Source of the DNA: Lepisosteus oculatus
Lineage: Eukaryota > Chordata > Actinopteri > Semionotiformes > Lepisosteidae
Direction of reading: 5' to 3'
NCBI RefSeq assembly: GCF_040954835.1
Contig: NC_090697.1
Span: 5,902,501 to 5,966,500, forward strand
DNA length: 64,000 nt
Part shown: positions 1 through 12,411 of the stretch, piece by piece
Numbering within the stretch: position 1 is the first letter of the stretch
Layout of the letters: every line of letters begins with the position of its first letter
Program-made: the position numbers and the translations under genes
The notes under the pieces: generated by a model
Databases searched by the model: none
Seen by the model: the letters and a program-made list of their open reading frames with translations, nothing else
Told to the model about the DNA's origin: nothing

Positions 1-2639
1 AGGTTTGCCTATCCCCCGTTATCACCCTGTCCCTCCCGTCCCTCATTCAGGTCCTGGGGTTCTGGCCAGAAAGAGCCTGGGGGCCGTGGCTCAGTGCTGT
101 GTTGTGGAAAGTAGGCTAGAGAGGGTATAGGAGACCATATTGCTGCGGCCTGATGGAATGGAAGAGGAGGCGATTGAAGGACTGTGAAGTTTCTGCTCCT
201 GCTTCTCCTTGGAAGGAGGTGTGCTGGGAAGACCAGGACAGGAATTGATTTGGGAAAATGGAATTGTTTTCTGGACTGTTGGTTTCTTAGGGAATATGAA
301 GCTCATATGTTGAATGTATTTAATTGATTCCAGGAACCCATCACCCGAGGACTCTGTGTTAATCTGTGCATGAACAGGACAGTGTAACAGTTTAGGAATC
401 TGCTAACATCAGACTGAAGTGGGTTTGATTCCCTGTCATCAGCCTTTCCCTCATCAGTAATATTTTACAAAATAACGCTCACAAACTTTTACATTTACAT
501 TTTACACATTTACAAAGTGTGAATAAAGGTAATTGCTAGTGGCAATTAGTCATGCACATAAAATGGTGACAGAAAATTATTTTGCTAGATACCAGTAATT
601 GATAAAGTAATGATTCCAATGCTATTTGATGGTCATAATGTGTTTTCTCATTACTCATATGCCACACAAGCAAAAGATATAGAGAGTGCATTGTCAAATA
701 TCGGTCTACAAATTATCATTAGCAATAAATAATAAACAGTGAAACTAATAATATTTAGCCAAATAATTGAAATACATAAACCATATTTGACAGAAGTGAT
801 ATAGTTTCTGCATGGTCTTTAACATTTAGACATAGACAGTGGCTCACCCTTCTAAGTTAATAACTAATAAAGTTTTTCTAATATTCCATGAGGTATGTTA
901 GAAAAATATGAGAAAGAGGGCACTTTATTTACAGTTTGGATTTAAATACAATACAATTTCAATACAATAAAATCATTATGTACAGAAGTGGAACAAAAAT
1001 GAGATGCTGAATATTTTATCATCAGTCTCCATCCCGTGTAACTTTGAAAGCATTGTTTTATACAACACAAAAACCACAGTGTAAAGAAAAGTAAAAAAAA
1101 GTCATTTATATGAGCTGAACTTCCCAGCTGCACATTTGTGGAATGTGAACCAATTAATTCCCATGGCACGTCGGAAAGACGTCTGTTTTTGATATATTAT
1201 CATGAAGCCACATATCTTATTTACACAGTTAAAAATCTTCTAAATGTTTTTAGAAAGGACTGAAAACTAACTAAATGCAAATGTAAAGATCGGTAATACT
1301 GTATGTACTGAACATACTGACATGGGCTTCTAACTTATTATCTAACATTATTTGGTTACAGTTCACAAAATGGCATAGTTTAATTCTCCTGATATTAGCT
1401 TGAATTAAGTACTTATGAAATTCTGGTATAAGAATATAATCCAAAATGATCATCCAGCACTTTTCTGTAGGATCCTAATTAATCCCTGGGATTCATCGCA
1501 ACTCCACGTTAGATGGCATATACAAGAACATGTTGAAGATGGAAGCAAATATGTAGAATCTAAATTATTTCCATTTATAAAATGAAATATTTAATCAACA
1601 CATAACAAAAATATTTTTTAACAAAAACATGATATGATTTTTAGATATAGTAGGAATTTCTTGACATCGGCAGAATCCAAGGTACTCTGGTAAAGTTCTT
1701 CAGTCAATCTCCTCCTCTGATTGGTTCCAAGCTATTCCAGTTGGATACAAGGATTTTAAAATGATCTTGCCAAATTTTTGTCTGTATTTGCTACATTATT
1801 TCTTGAAAAAGGCCCTGTTAGACATAGTAGTATATCAAAGTCCTACTACTATTAGCTTAGAAGAAGAATAGACCTTCACAGTGTAAATCTGTGAATATGA
1901 TGGACAATATTCAAAACAGATCTCTAAATATTTACATGCACTACATTAACAAATGCCAAGGGACTCCAGAGCAGTATTGAGTCCACACAATTTGTGTCAT
2001 GCATTTGAATATTCAGTAAACATCAAACACAGTGGGAGTGAAAGCGAGGTTTGTATCTGATGGTCCCATTAAGCATCTGTGTGCCGACAAGGAAGCACCT
2101 GGAAATGTGTCTCACATAACAAGTGCAAAGCAATGTGATCAACTACACAAACTACAGGAATACAAACATACTGTGCAAGATGTCAATCAGGCAATTCTTT
2201 ATGGAAAATTCTATATTTGCCATGTCATGTATGCTTTTCCCAGATTTCACGTACCAATTTAAAAATTCAGTTTTCAAACATATTCACGTTTACTCCTCAA
2301 GATATTTCTTGAATTGAATATCAAAGAACATATTGACAGAATCTTTAAACATACACGCCGTCCTTCGTAGACTGAGTTTGATGGTGCTAAAGCACCACTT
2401 CTACTTTTATTGCATGGTTTTTGTTGGACTTCAGCAACTTACGCAGAAAGCTGTGCTCAATACTACAGACTATCTCAAACTCACCATCTTTCTGGTTGGG
2501 TTGGCTGTACCTGACACTGCATCTTTCTCCCTCTTCACTGTTGCCAACCCTGAATTTAGCTTGCTTGAAGTGACTTCCCCTGCCCAATTTCTTACCACGG
2601 CTTTCCACTGAATGCCCAATCCTCTTAATCATTCACTTG
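1..2639. other. Intergenic, no gene recognised
   Basis: AT-rich sequence without a convincing exon or RNA gene. The first ~300 bases are less AT-rich than what follows and carry a 71-codon minus-strand frame at 91-306, but I recognise no family or splice structure there. Nothing else stands out. Confidence 0.5.
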
Positions 2640-3582
2640 ATGACCTTTCACCCCCCACCCCCCACCATCCCATTGATCTTGCTTTGTGACTCTGACATTC
2701 GCCTTTACAATCTCCACCACTCCATTACTGCACTCTTTCAACTTCCAGCCCCTATTCACTCATTCACTTAGTGTGGACTGTGCTCCACCACTCTCTTCTC
2801 TGCTCTTAATTCACCAACTGACTCCATGTGTCCACCCCCCTCTTGACTTGTTCCTCCAATCTCTGATTCCCCTCCATGTACCATGCATCCAGAACCAAAT
2901 GGCATTCAACTGAAAAGAAACAACGAAGATCTAAATTGACCTCTGCCTTGGACCTCTCTCACTTCCTTCTCTCATCCTCCTCTTCAGCTTTTTCCTCTGC
3001 CGAACACTCCTTTTTTCAGCCAAACATTCCTACTCCTACATTTCCCCTCTCGCCCTATCCCATTGAAAGAAATTACCTACTTTTTCTCCACCTGCATTTC
3101 CAACATCTGCAAACTCTTCAACACTTCATATCATCTCAAGCCCAACAATCCTCTTCTCTCACACTCTGAATCGGATTTATTTTTGCTGCAGGGCCACAAA
3201 CCTACAGCTTGTACACAGGACTCACCTCTTATAGGCACCTGCCCCTGAGCAGTATCCCTTTACATTATTTCATTAACATCTCTTTACTCTTATGCCCTTT
3301 TCTTCTAAACAGTTTTGCACTACACTTCTGCTGAAAAAAACACCCTTGACTATTTACCTTCAGAATTATCATCCTGTCTCCTTTCTCCTTTCTGCTTTCC
3401 TGTTACAGGGTTCACTGCTTGACTGTCTCCTTTCTAACTTTAACTTGGCACTCTCCACAGAAAAGGCTTTCCTCTGTGCTACAGATCCTCTTCTCTCTGC
3501 TCATGCAGCATCACTCTCCTCTGTATTAATCCTTCTTAATCTGTCCGCCACCTTTGTCACTTTGATAACTCTGTTCTGGCCC
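2640..3582 (+). mobile_element. L2-like LINE relic (reverse transcriptase part), upstream half
   Basis: Translation in shifting plus frames shows degenerate but ordered L2-clade reverse-transcriptase landmarks. At ~3060-3170 there is a stretch resembling the segment before the RT, followed by a KPTACTQDSPL string (L2: PTTCSLDPLPT-like). A NYHPVSFLLS string at ~3360-3400 corresponds to NYRPVSLLP. A STEKAFLCATDPLL string and LLNLSATFVTL at ~3460-3560 correspond to STETALLRVTNDLL and LLDLSAAFDTV. Frames are broken and no intact protein exists. The catalytic FDTVDH-type motif is interrupted exactly where a 5S-derived SINE begins, and LINE similarity resumes after it at 3858. The family call rests on motif memory, not an alignment. 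Confidence 0.6.
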
Positions 3583-3857
3583 ACAGCAACATCACCCTGC
3601 AACTCACAGCAGGCAGCCCACTGAAGCTCAGCAGGTGTGAGCCTGATCAGTCCCAGGATGGGAGACCTCCTGGGGAAAACTAAGGTTGCTGCTGGAAGAT
3701 GTGTTAGTGGGGCCAGTAGGTGGTGCATCATCCAGGTGGGGCTGCACACCGGTGGTGGTGGAGGGGATCCCCATTACCTGTAAAGCGCTTTGAGTGGAGT
3801 GTCCAGAAAAGAATTATATAAGTGTAAGCAATTATTATTATTGTTATTATTATTACT
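3583..3857 (+). mobile_element. 5S rRNA-derived SINE, internally deleted copy
   Basis: The first ~115 bases (3583-3698) read as a degenerate 5S rRNA: a start like the 5S acatcaccctg segment and the internal-promoter block ggatgggagacctcctggg at ~3655-3673 (5S box C region). The tail (~3768-3830) is a LINE-type 3' end, tgtaaagcgctttgagtgga, followed by an (ATT)n microsatellite at ~3832-3857. This is the architecture of the SINE3 class of 5S-headed fish SINEs. Compared with the near full-length copy at 22622-23178, this one lacks roughly 280 bases between head and tail. It sits inside an L2-like LINE relic. Confidence 0.75.
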
Positions 3858-4020
3858 AAAAATGCTTGGGCATTTATGACACTGTACACATTTAGTTTTC
3901 CTTACCTTGCTTACTCCACATATTACATCTTCTAGTGAGACACATTCCCTCCTTCTTTCTCGCTCCTCCAAGGCTGTGTCCTCTGCTGTTCTCTCACTAC
4001 ACCAACTTGAAAGTAGTGTA
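3858..4020 (+). mobile_element. L2-like LINE relic, downstream half after SINE
   Basis: Just past the (ATT)n end of the SINE, L2 reverse-transcriptase similarity continues: a degenerate LGI-x-DTVH-x-FS stretch and then, at ~3968-4005, a PPQGCVLCCSLTTPT reading that matches the conserved VPQGSVLGPLLFSLYT block. The segment follows in order on the one at 2640-3582, which supports a single LINE split by insertion of the SINE. It is heavily decayed. Confidence 0.5.
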
Positions 4021-7000
4021 CACTCAAAATTGTTCAATACACTAAAGGGACCACATTTAGAATAATGTGCTCAGTTTTTGCTACAATAAAAAAGTGACCA
4101 GGTGCATTCCTGGGCTCAAAGGTATACTATATTCTGATAGATTAAAATATCTGAAACACTGTTTTCTCAAAAACAGAAGAACATAAGTAGAACTGATTCA
4201 TGTATTAAAAATTCTCAGAAGCACTGATTACATGTGGCTCAATAAGCTTCTTCAGAATCAGGGGTGAAACACAAACCAGAAGACATAAATGGACACTAAA
4301 GTGAAATACTGTACATTTGAGAACTGAGAACTGGTCAGTCATATCAGTTAGGAACAAAACACAAACAAGCCAGATGCAAATCTCTCTTTTGCAGACATTA
4401 TTCAAAGAAAGTATCTCACATAAGATGTTTCCTGTTAAAATCTGAACACTTATAAGAGAAAATATATTTGCTTGACATCAAACAACTATGTACTGTATAT
4501 TATTATATATACTTGGCTTGAAATAAAATTCTGCAACTTCACAGGAAAAAAAGAATATGAGCAATACTTTTTTTCAGGAGTAAATTTGTATGACAGTTAC
4601 ACAGTTCTGCAAGGTGCTTGCTTGTTGTTACTCTGGAACGTAGCGATTTCTTAAATTAAAAACGTGGACTAATTTGATTTCAATTTACCTCCGAATGGAA
4701 TGTTTTGTAGGTAAATTGAAATACAAGTACTGTGCCTAATCACTTTAGGCAAGAGTGCATATAGAAGGTGTGTCCTCATTCATTTTGTAGGGCAGATGGA
4801 TGGGACCATTTGCACGTGACTGGCAAAGTCCCCCAGGACACAATGACACGAAAGATGGGAGGTTGCTTTCATTCCTAGGTGGCAGGGGAAGAGCTTCATA
4901 TTCTTAAATGAGTATTTAAGACAAACTGGTGTGTGACATTTCTGAGCAGGGAGCTATGTCACTATATTAGCTGAGAAAGAATTGAGTAAAAAGTGAATTC
5001 CATGCTGAGAGGAAGAAAATGGAAAAAAAAGACTGGGGCTGTGGAGCATTCTTCAGACAGAGAGAGAGACAGAGGCGGCGCGCAGGAATAAGATGCAGAG
5101 CAGTGGGGAAAAAAGACAAAAAGGAGCATGTGAGAATGGGGGTTTGTGAAAGAGTGTCCAAAGAAATGGAAATGTGGAAGACAAATGCCGGGAGAAGTGT
5201 GAAAAGCCCAAATCTGTAAATGAATGGAGAGACTCAAAAAGAAATTAGCCTATCACTGAGCGTGGGGGTGGGAGGCATGATTTCAGGTTTGGTATAATTT
5301 TAGTTTCTGATGGCTCCCTAGAGTACGAATCCTAGAATTCCCGTGGAAGGACACAGACACAAAGGTCAGTGCAATCATGAGTGAGAGAGGTGAAACGGGG
5401 TGCCATCGACTTGGAGAAATCTTTGATCCTGACTGCTCTGATACTTTCCCTGGATCGGTCAGTCAAAGTTCTTCTTCCTCAAAATGCCTTCTTCCTGTTT
5501 TCAGGGATGGAGATGGTAAGGCACGACCTGCACGAGATGCAACACATAAGATTGCTGGGGGCAGACGAGATGCTGCTGTGGCTTTCTGTGGATTTGTAGG
5601 CGAAGACAACAAAAGGTGATTGATGTGGATGGTGATGGGATGGTTACAGGAAATGTGGAATAACTGAGGAGTTATTTCTTTCTCACAATTGAAGAAGACT
5701 CCACATCCAAACCATTCTGAGTTTTTTTCTGTCATTCTACTTTCAGCATGACATTAAAGTCAACTCCTTAAGTTTTTTTTCCACACACTTTTATAAATCC
5801 CATTTCAGTTAAGCAAAAATTACTTTCATAGAAGAACAGTTTAAAATGGTTTAAAATTCTTCCTGAAGCACTGAACAGCCTTATCCCAGCAGCAAAAGCT
5901 AAAAACAATATCTCAAATGGTTAAACCAGTCAATTGGGATACATTTAAGGAAAAGGAAAACAGTTTGTAAAATAATTCAACTGATACACGGGAAGAAAAT
6001 GAGTACAGGGAATTAGAATCACAGGTAAAAGCATGTTAGAAAGGGCGAGAGTAATAGAAATACTTCTTGCAAAGGAAACTTAAATCAATTTTAAATATCT
6101 GTCAGTACTACAACAGCAAAATAACTGCACATGACAAAGTAAAATTCACTCAGGACAATAATGGAAAATGTCTGGACAATGAAAGTATTAACATGGGAGA
6201 GGCAGAAGTGTTTCAGATACTAGAAGCACTTAAGCTGAATACATTTCCAGTGTCCTCTCTTGTTTATAACTATTCTACTGGTTATGGTATATTACTGATC
6301 AATTTTATTTCTTTAGGCATAACACAAAAATGTTTAATTATTACATCTTGCCTTGATGTGGATTGAAATGTAATTTCCTCATTCGATATAAAAAGTAAAT
6401 AATATTATTTTTATGTAAATAAAGGTTTACAAAAAAGGGGAATTTTCAGGTAGAATCCACAAATGTCTATACAGTATGTCACACATGGCAAAAAACATTT
6501 CAATTATCCCTTCAGCACCTCTCTTAAAGGTCTTAACAAGAGATGCAAAATATATCTGTACGTGTAACAAAGTAAAAAATATCATTTTACTTAAACGAGG
6601 AATGAAGGGGGAGAATTGGAAAGTGTTACATATCTTAAAGGAATAACACAGAGGTGAGAGGTCTAAAATCCAATAAGATTATCACACCAATCCCCAGGGT
6701 ATGTGATGAAAAGGAAGTACTTGTATCTAACGTCAAACTTGTCAAGTCATTTACGCATATTGTTTACCATTGAATGATTAAACGTTAAGAACATTTTCTT
6801 ATTGATTCCTGAGGCAGCTTCACAGACTTTGTTTCTTGCCTGTGTGGGAATGATTTTATGGAGCGCAGACATCCACCAGCTAGAGAATATTTAAATTGTG
6901 GGAAGCCATAGTCCTTCACAAGCTGTTAAAGACACATTGAAGTAAATTATTAAGGGAAGACAGATAAACCACTGCTACTGTACGTACAAAGCTGGAAAGC

Positions 7001-7615
7001 GAGCCAAAACGTTCATGAATAGTGTCATTGCTGCTATGTGAACTTTGATCCATCTAAAAACACACACAATAATGATTGTAGTCTTTATTTCACATACTGC
7101 TTTTTAGAAATATAAACCCTAGGGTGTTAGTTTATAAAAAAAAATAAACCCCCCAAAAGGTACAGAATCAAGATAAAAGCAGATAGCAATAAAAAAAAAC
7201 AATTAAATGAATCATCACAAAATAGATGAAAGAGAAATTAGAATAAAAATTGGCTGTAGCTTCGATTTATAAATATCAGTGGATTAGATCAGTGGATTTA
7301 TAAATATCAATGGATTACATTTATGTATCACTAAATTCACCATTGAGTGGAACATTATTACAAGATCAGGCAAATATAATCGGGACTACTGGAGGTCTTG
7401 TTCAGTTTTCTTAGAATTTTAAATCAATTCAAATTTCAATGTCAAAACAAAGGGACAAAACTGGAGTTTTATGATTGTTTTGTTTAGAAAAATTGGATCT
7501 CTTGGATTTGGATACAGTATGATGTAAAGACATAGGAAGAGTGATCAATAAGTATGTGATTACACTGATAACACTTAAAAGAAACAAAGAAATAAAGGCA
7601 ATACACACAGGTAAC
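4021..7615. other. Intergenic, no gene recognised
   Basis: No exon structure or RNA gene seen. 4060-4150 resembles an interspersed fish LINE/CR1-like segment (gctcagtttttgctacaata and following). 4990-5220 is purine-rich. 7264-7316 contains a short tandem duplication of a gatttataaatatca unit. Short open frames here look random. Confidence 0.5.
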
Positions 7616-7790
7616 AGGTTAATTCCATGCTGAAAAGAGAAAGAAGAAAGGAAACACAACATATCAGCTGTGGAGCCTTCTTTGAATGTTAGTCACCAAA
7701 AGCCATTCTTTTCAGCGTGGAATAAACCTTTACTTGTTCCTTTGCAGCCTACGCATGCTGACGCAGCTCCCCACCTGAACTACACACAGG
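7616..7790. repeat. Hairpin-type interspersed repeat (MITE-like) with shared tail
   Basis: Imperfect inverted arms lie at 7616-7637 and ~7708-7729 (about 20 of 22 positions pair). A non-palindromic tail follows (ttacttgttcctttgcagcc, ~7731-7750) and extends to about 7790. The same arms and tail occur at 26854-27020, and the left arm alone at 55314-55334, so this is a dispersed family rather than a chance hairpin. The mobilising machinery is unknown. Confidence 0.6.
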
Positions 7791-9609
7791 TAATGTTGCT
7801 TACATGACTAACTTATGAGATTACAAATAAGATATAAAACAGTTAGGGATTAAAAATAATGTCTTGATTTTCTCTCATCATGTGACCAGCAATGACCAAC
7901 TGAAACTGACAGCAATGACCACCAAGAGCCAGGCAGCACTATTCTCAAACCTCCAGGGCCTGGTGATATTCTACTACGCGTACTTCAGGAAACAAAAGCT
8001 GCTATTCATAGCCTTTGACAAAACTCTAAAAAACAGTCACTCAATGCAGGAATTGTACCCACTGACTGACAAAATGTTAATCTAGTATCCATCCGTAGAG
8101 AGTGTGATGGAACAGAACCAGCCAGGTGATTATTGATTACAAAGTCTTCCTTCTTTTACATTTAATGTTATGGAAATGATCGTAACAGCTTAAGCAGAGG
8201 ATCATCTGAGTGACAGCATTATTCTAGGGGATAGTAAAAATCAATTTCTAGAGGTTAGGAAATGATGTAGTATGGTGTACAGGACTTAGATTTTCAGATG
8301 ATGTTCTCTAAAGGACTGTCCTACCGAATATTATGTTTACTGTAAACCTCACACTGCAATACTGCAAATAGTGTAGTTAAACAAAGTCAAACCATTTATA
8401 TTCCTGTTGCCTGGATAGTAATGTACTGTGCACATAATATGATGCATGATACAAGAGTGGAATTAAATGATATGTGTAAGATTTATTTCTGTTTTTTCTC
8501 CTGAGTGGTGAAAACGTTTTAATTAAGTGTGATTCAAAACCATGCCCTCATAGATGTGTTTCTGACACCTGAAAATAATGAAAGATACTGAAATAAACTA
8601 TATGTTTAAGCAACTCGTTGTAGTTCATGAAATAAATATAACAGTTATTGTTGATATAGTAGGAACCCTTAAGGACAAAACATTATTTTTTGTCCAGCAA
8701 CACTCCTTTGCTTTGCATAAGGTAGTTGGAAGCTGTTGGAAGTTATTTGTTTAATGTAATCCAAGTGCTTCGTTAGGCCTGGAAATATAGAGCACATTCT
8801 TCTGGGCTTAGTGTCAGTTATTGAAATTGGATTTCATGCAAATGGGAAATAAAAAGATTCACCATGCTATTGCACACTTCTTCCATGTTGTCACCATACA
8901 GAGCATATGAATCAGAATGAGACCCAGAAATTCGGGGATATTATAGGGACAAAGCAAAATGTTAACTATATTGATTACTTGTGTAATTTAAATGTCGGTT
9001 ATTCTAAAAACTGCATCTCTAGGCATCTGAGGGATTCCTGCTTTCACAAGCTACTCTCCTTGGTGTTGGAAATGTCAGCCTTCTGGGGTTCATTTCTGTC
9101 TGTCTCTCAAATCCACAAGCATTAAAGTTAAAATAAACTGTATTCTTAACATTTTAGCATGAAACATTGCATTTTTTTCATGTTGTTCTGTCATTGCAAG
9201 AAAACCTAAACAAAACTCAAAACGTATGCACAGTACAGAAACATCTGTTCTTACCTTGAATCCTACAGACGTCCCTTCATTTAGATTCTAATTAATATCC
9301 GAGATACCCTATCAGCTGCCAGCTTCGTTGAGTACTTGCCAAAAATCCTATTTGAAATATTTTTGGTCTGCATAAAAAAGCAATATCGTTTAGCTGTTTT
9401 GCTGTAAATATTCCCACTATTCCCACAGGATTGCTGTGATATCAACAAAGCAGGGCATCACGTGTCATTACTCCAGGCAAAAGAGAAACTGCCAGACTCA
9501 TAGTCATTAAATACTTTCTAAGGCTTACATTTTTTTACAAATATTAAGGTACTATTAAGGTATTAATAGATAGAAATTATAGGAAAGTAACAAATGAGAC
9601 TTGGCCATC
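7791..9609. other. Intergenic, nothing recognised
   Basis: AT-rich sequence with only short, codon-bias-free frames, and no splice-supported exon or RNA gene seen. Confidence 0.45.
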
Positions 9610-9735
9610 CAGATTGCTTAGTTGCTAGGAGCTAATTGATCCCAAGATCTTATCCAGCCTCTTCTTGACAGAAGCTAAGGTACTGACTTTGATAACATGC
9701 TTAGGTAGATCACTTTGATTAATGGCACCTTAAAA
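9610..9735 (-). mobile_element. Fragment of a dispersed LINE/CR1-like repeat
   Basis: The stretch beginning gctaattgatcccaagatct and running through the gacagaagctaaggta block matches, in the same orientation, the repeat at 33610-33700. It also matches the reverse complement of 45010-45185. Three copies in one window identify a repeat family. The clade (CR1-like) is a tentative recollection of common fish repeats. Confidence 0.55.
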
Positions 9736-9759
9736 TGGAAAGTGTTATTTTTTATACAT

Positions 9760-10589
9760 ATCGGCATAATTTGTGGTTTAGCAGCATTAGTTTCAGAAGT
9801 TAAACAAAAAATAAAATGAATTAAGAGAATTTGTATTTATTTGGAAACACAAGGTTTGACTGCAGATCAAGTGATCAAGTGAGTTTTTGTATTTCCACAG
9901 TACATGTGTCACTACTTGCAATGTGTTTACATAAGAAATGATGTAATGAGTAAAACATGTTAGGCATGTAAGAGTAATTCAAAGAGTGATGGGAAAATTA
10001 TCCACAGTCTGTGAATTCTAAGATTCATATCATAACTTACCTTCTTTTTGCTTTTTTCCATACTCAAAGACACTGTTAAAAATTAAAAAAATACTTTCCC
10101 ATATGATTTTGATTTTGTTTAGATTATGAGAGCTGTATAGGGTCTGATCAGTCTGATAAAAGTATGTAATCTGTGAGAAGACACACTGAACTAAAAGTAT
10201 GGCAATTTGTGAGAACTCAGCAAGACTCGCTAAAGCAGACAATTTTCACAATTCAATTTCCATGCAAGGACAAGTGGAAACCACAAAAGGATTAGATTAA
10301 AAAAACATCATAAAACAAAGTGCCTGTTCACTATGTTGCTGCTGGTCCACTAGTATTGTGTAATATATAAAATTGTTTAGGAGACATGTTCCAAAACATA
10401 TACTATATATTCGTATACTGATTTTATCAAGGGGCGAAAGCCAGTTGATATTTGATCAGAACATTCAAAATTGGTCAAATAGAGAATGAGACACATTTAC
10501 AAAAACACAAAAGGACCTACAAGGAATTGTAAATGTACTACACACACAGTATTCTAAAACAATCGGCATAATTTGTGGTTTAGCAGCAT
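9760..10589. repeat. Exact 28-bp direct repeats flanking 774 bp
   Basis: The 28 bases at 9760-9787 recur identically at 10562-10589 (each contains gcataatttgtggtttagca), with no similarity in the bases outside either copy. This could be a long target-site duplication around a 774-bp insertion (9788-10561) or a local templated duplication. The enclosed DNA is AT-rich and has no recognisable transposon ends. Confidence 0.7.
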
Positions 10590-11320
10590 GTCACAGTGTG
10601 GTTTGCATCATCTTATCTACACTCTCATCCAAGTGGACTACAGCAACATCAACGAAAACAACAACGGTTTTCAGTGTCCAGGTCCTCTTACACCTACTGT
10701 ATAGTCAAGCGCATGCCACAGTGAGAGGAACATGGGAGGCGAAAAGACTCAGGAATGTTGTTGAGTGATTCAACAGAAAAACTTTCAGCAAAGCTTTTCC
10801 ATTCAATTAACTGTTCCTGCTTTTTGTCGCTAGAATATATTTTAACTCTCATATTGAGCACCGTATCAGTTAAAAAGTCTGTTCCACTGTCATCTCGGTT
10901 AAAAATAAATCTGCCGTTTCTATTAAACTCCATTATTCTTGTCCTTTGACTTCACTTCAATAGATAGAGATACAGTATGAGACAACACGACAGATAAAAA
11001 ATCAACTAAAAATAATTCCATTACCCAGTGCTAAAAAAGCAGGGTGTGCTTTCATGACATTTTTTTAGAATAACTCAGTTTGCTTTAAATAAAAGCAATG
11101 ACATGTGTAACCATATGATCACAACACATTGAGCCTGGATATTTAGAGAGAACACTTTGGCCATTATGATCGATAGCATGCGGGTGTTTAAGGAAGTTAA
11201 GCAGTAGACGTGCTACGTCCTCAATATTGCAACTTGCTCTTCAGGCAATAACAGCCTCACTGACAGAAGCTGGAGGCCATGAAATCTCTGTCTGCCTTAT
11301 TTACTCTTACTTAATGTCCT

Positions 11321-11914
11321 TGTGACAGAGTGCTTGTTATTTTTTTCTTTCTGAATGTGAAATACTCCAATATTTCCCTCTACCCTTCTGGTATGTTTGA
11401 GAGAGTGTATGTGTGAATGAAGTGTGAATGATACTTACCCTTTTTGTTGTTTCCCTAAAAGCACTGCAGTGTTTTCCCCATTTGGAGTATTGTATTGTGT
11501 TGTTTTGTGTTGATCAAGATGGCCACCAGTCACCTTTCCTGTTTGTAGTATCACACAAATGATCTTAAAGGGAAAGGTGACTGGTGAGCCATCTGTAAAT
11601 AACCGATGTAAGGTTAGGTGTTTTTTTGATGGTTAAATACTTTATTTTGATCAATCTGCTCATCTCTGTTAAGAAAATGTGAGCAAATCCCTTTAAGAGA
11701 GGATGGTCCTTGGAGAGGAGGGGCTATAGAAGGGACTGGGAGAGCTCAGTGTGGAGAGGGTGCCTTGGAGGGAAGGTGTGCAGAGAGGACTCCTGTGAGG
11801 GTGTTTTTGTTATCCCTAGTTTGATGGCAATAAATCCAGTTTTGTTTGCATTTGAAGACTGCTTGTGGGAGTTTCTTTTCTTTTGAGCCAAACCTGGTCA
11901 CTTGGCTGGTGACA
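11321..11914 (+). mobile_element. Solo LTR of an LTR retroelement
   Basis: A 594-bp unit begins TGTGAC and ends GTGACA (TG...CA termini) and is bounded by a perfect 5-bp duplication GTCCT at 11316-11320 and 11915-11919. An AATAAA poly(A) signal lies at 11829-11834, about 80 bases before the end, and a ctatag TATA-like element lies near 11725. Both are arranged as in a plus-oriented LTR. No gag/pol-like sequence adjoins either side, so recombination to a solo LTR is the simplest reading. The retroelement family (gypsy or ERV) cannot be decided from the LTR alone. Confidence 0.7.
11517..11594. repeat. Near-perfect hairpin inside the solo LTR
   Basis: The arms at 11517-11539 and 11571-11594 are reverse complements over 23 positions with one unpaired base, enclosing a 31-base loop. 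It could be an RNA structure of the LTR transcript or a small foldback element inserted in the LTR. I see no obvious short target duplication around it. Confidence 0.75.
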
Positions 11915-11963
11915 GTCCTAAATAATGGCTTGGTCAATATTCTTATGCAGCCAGTCCGTTTCT

Positions 11964-12005
11964 TGATAGATAGATAATACTTTATTAATCCCGTAGGGAA
12001 CTTGA
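11964..12005. mobile_element. LINE 3'-end fragment with GATA microsatellite
   Basis: A gatagatagata run followed by atactttattaatcccgtag is the common fish non-LTR retrotransposon terminus (actttattnatccc...). Only the terminal few dozen bases are recognisable. Confidence 0.5.
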
Positions 12006-12411
12006 TGAAAGAAGGACGAGCCAGGCAGGATGATGCATCGTTTTCAAACAAGCTTCTGATGTATAATCATAATTATAGACATGTATTTAGCTATTATTAG
12101 ACCCCAATAGGCTGATCTAGAAAAGCAAAATGCACAACCAAATTAGTCTCCAGCATTCTAAGCAATCTTCTGTGGTATAAATCAACCAACAGGACAAATA
12201 ACAGTGCTAGATATATATGTACAGTAGATTCAGCCTTTAAAATCCTTGGTTATAACTAAAACCATACAAGTGCCCAGAATGTCAAGTGGTACCAAAACAG
12301 AACATCTTTTCTTGGGAGACTTTCATCCATAGGGCCAGCAAGCTTTGACTATATCTAGCAGGAAATTCAGAGGGATGTAAAGGCAGGCCACATCGAATGA
12401 CTTAATTAACT

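Noticed and set aside
3583-3698. A genuine 5S rRNA gene
   Set aside because: The 5S similarity is degenerate, lacks a proper 3' end and terminator, and continues into a LINE-type tail shared with another copy, so it is a SINE head.
3501-4037. Minus-strand frames over the SINE and (ATT)n tract
   Set aside because: Antisense of repeat DNA; the poly-Asn comes from the microsatellite.
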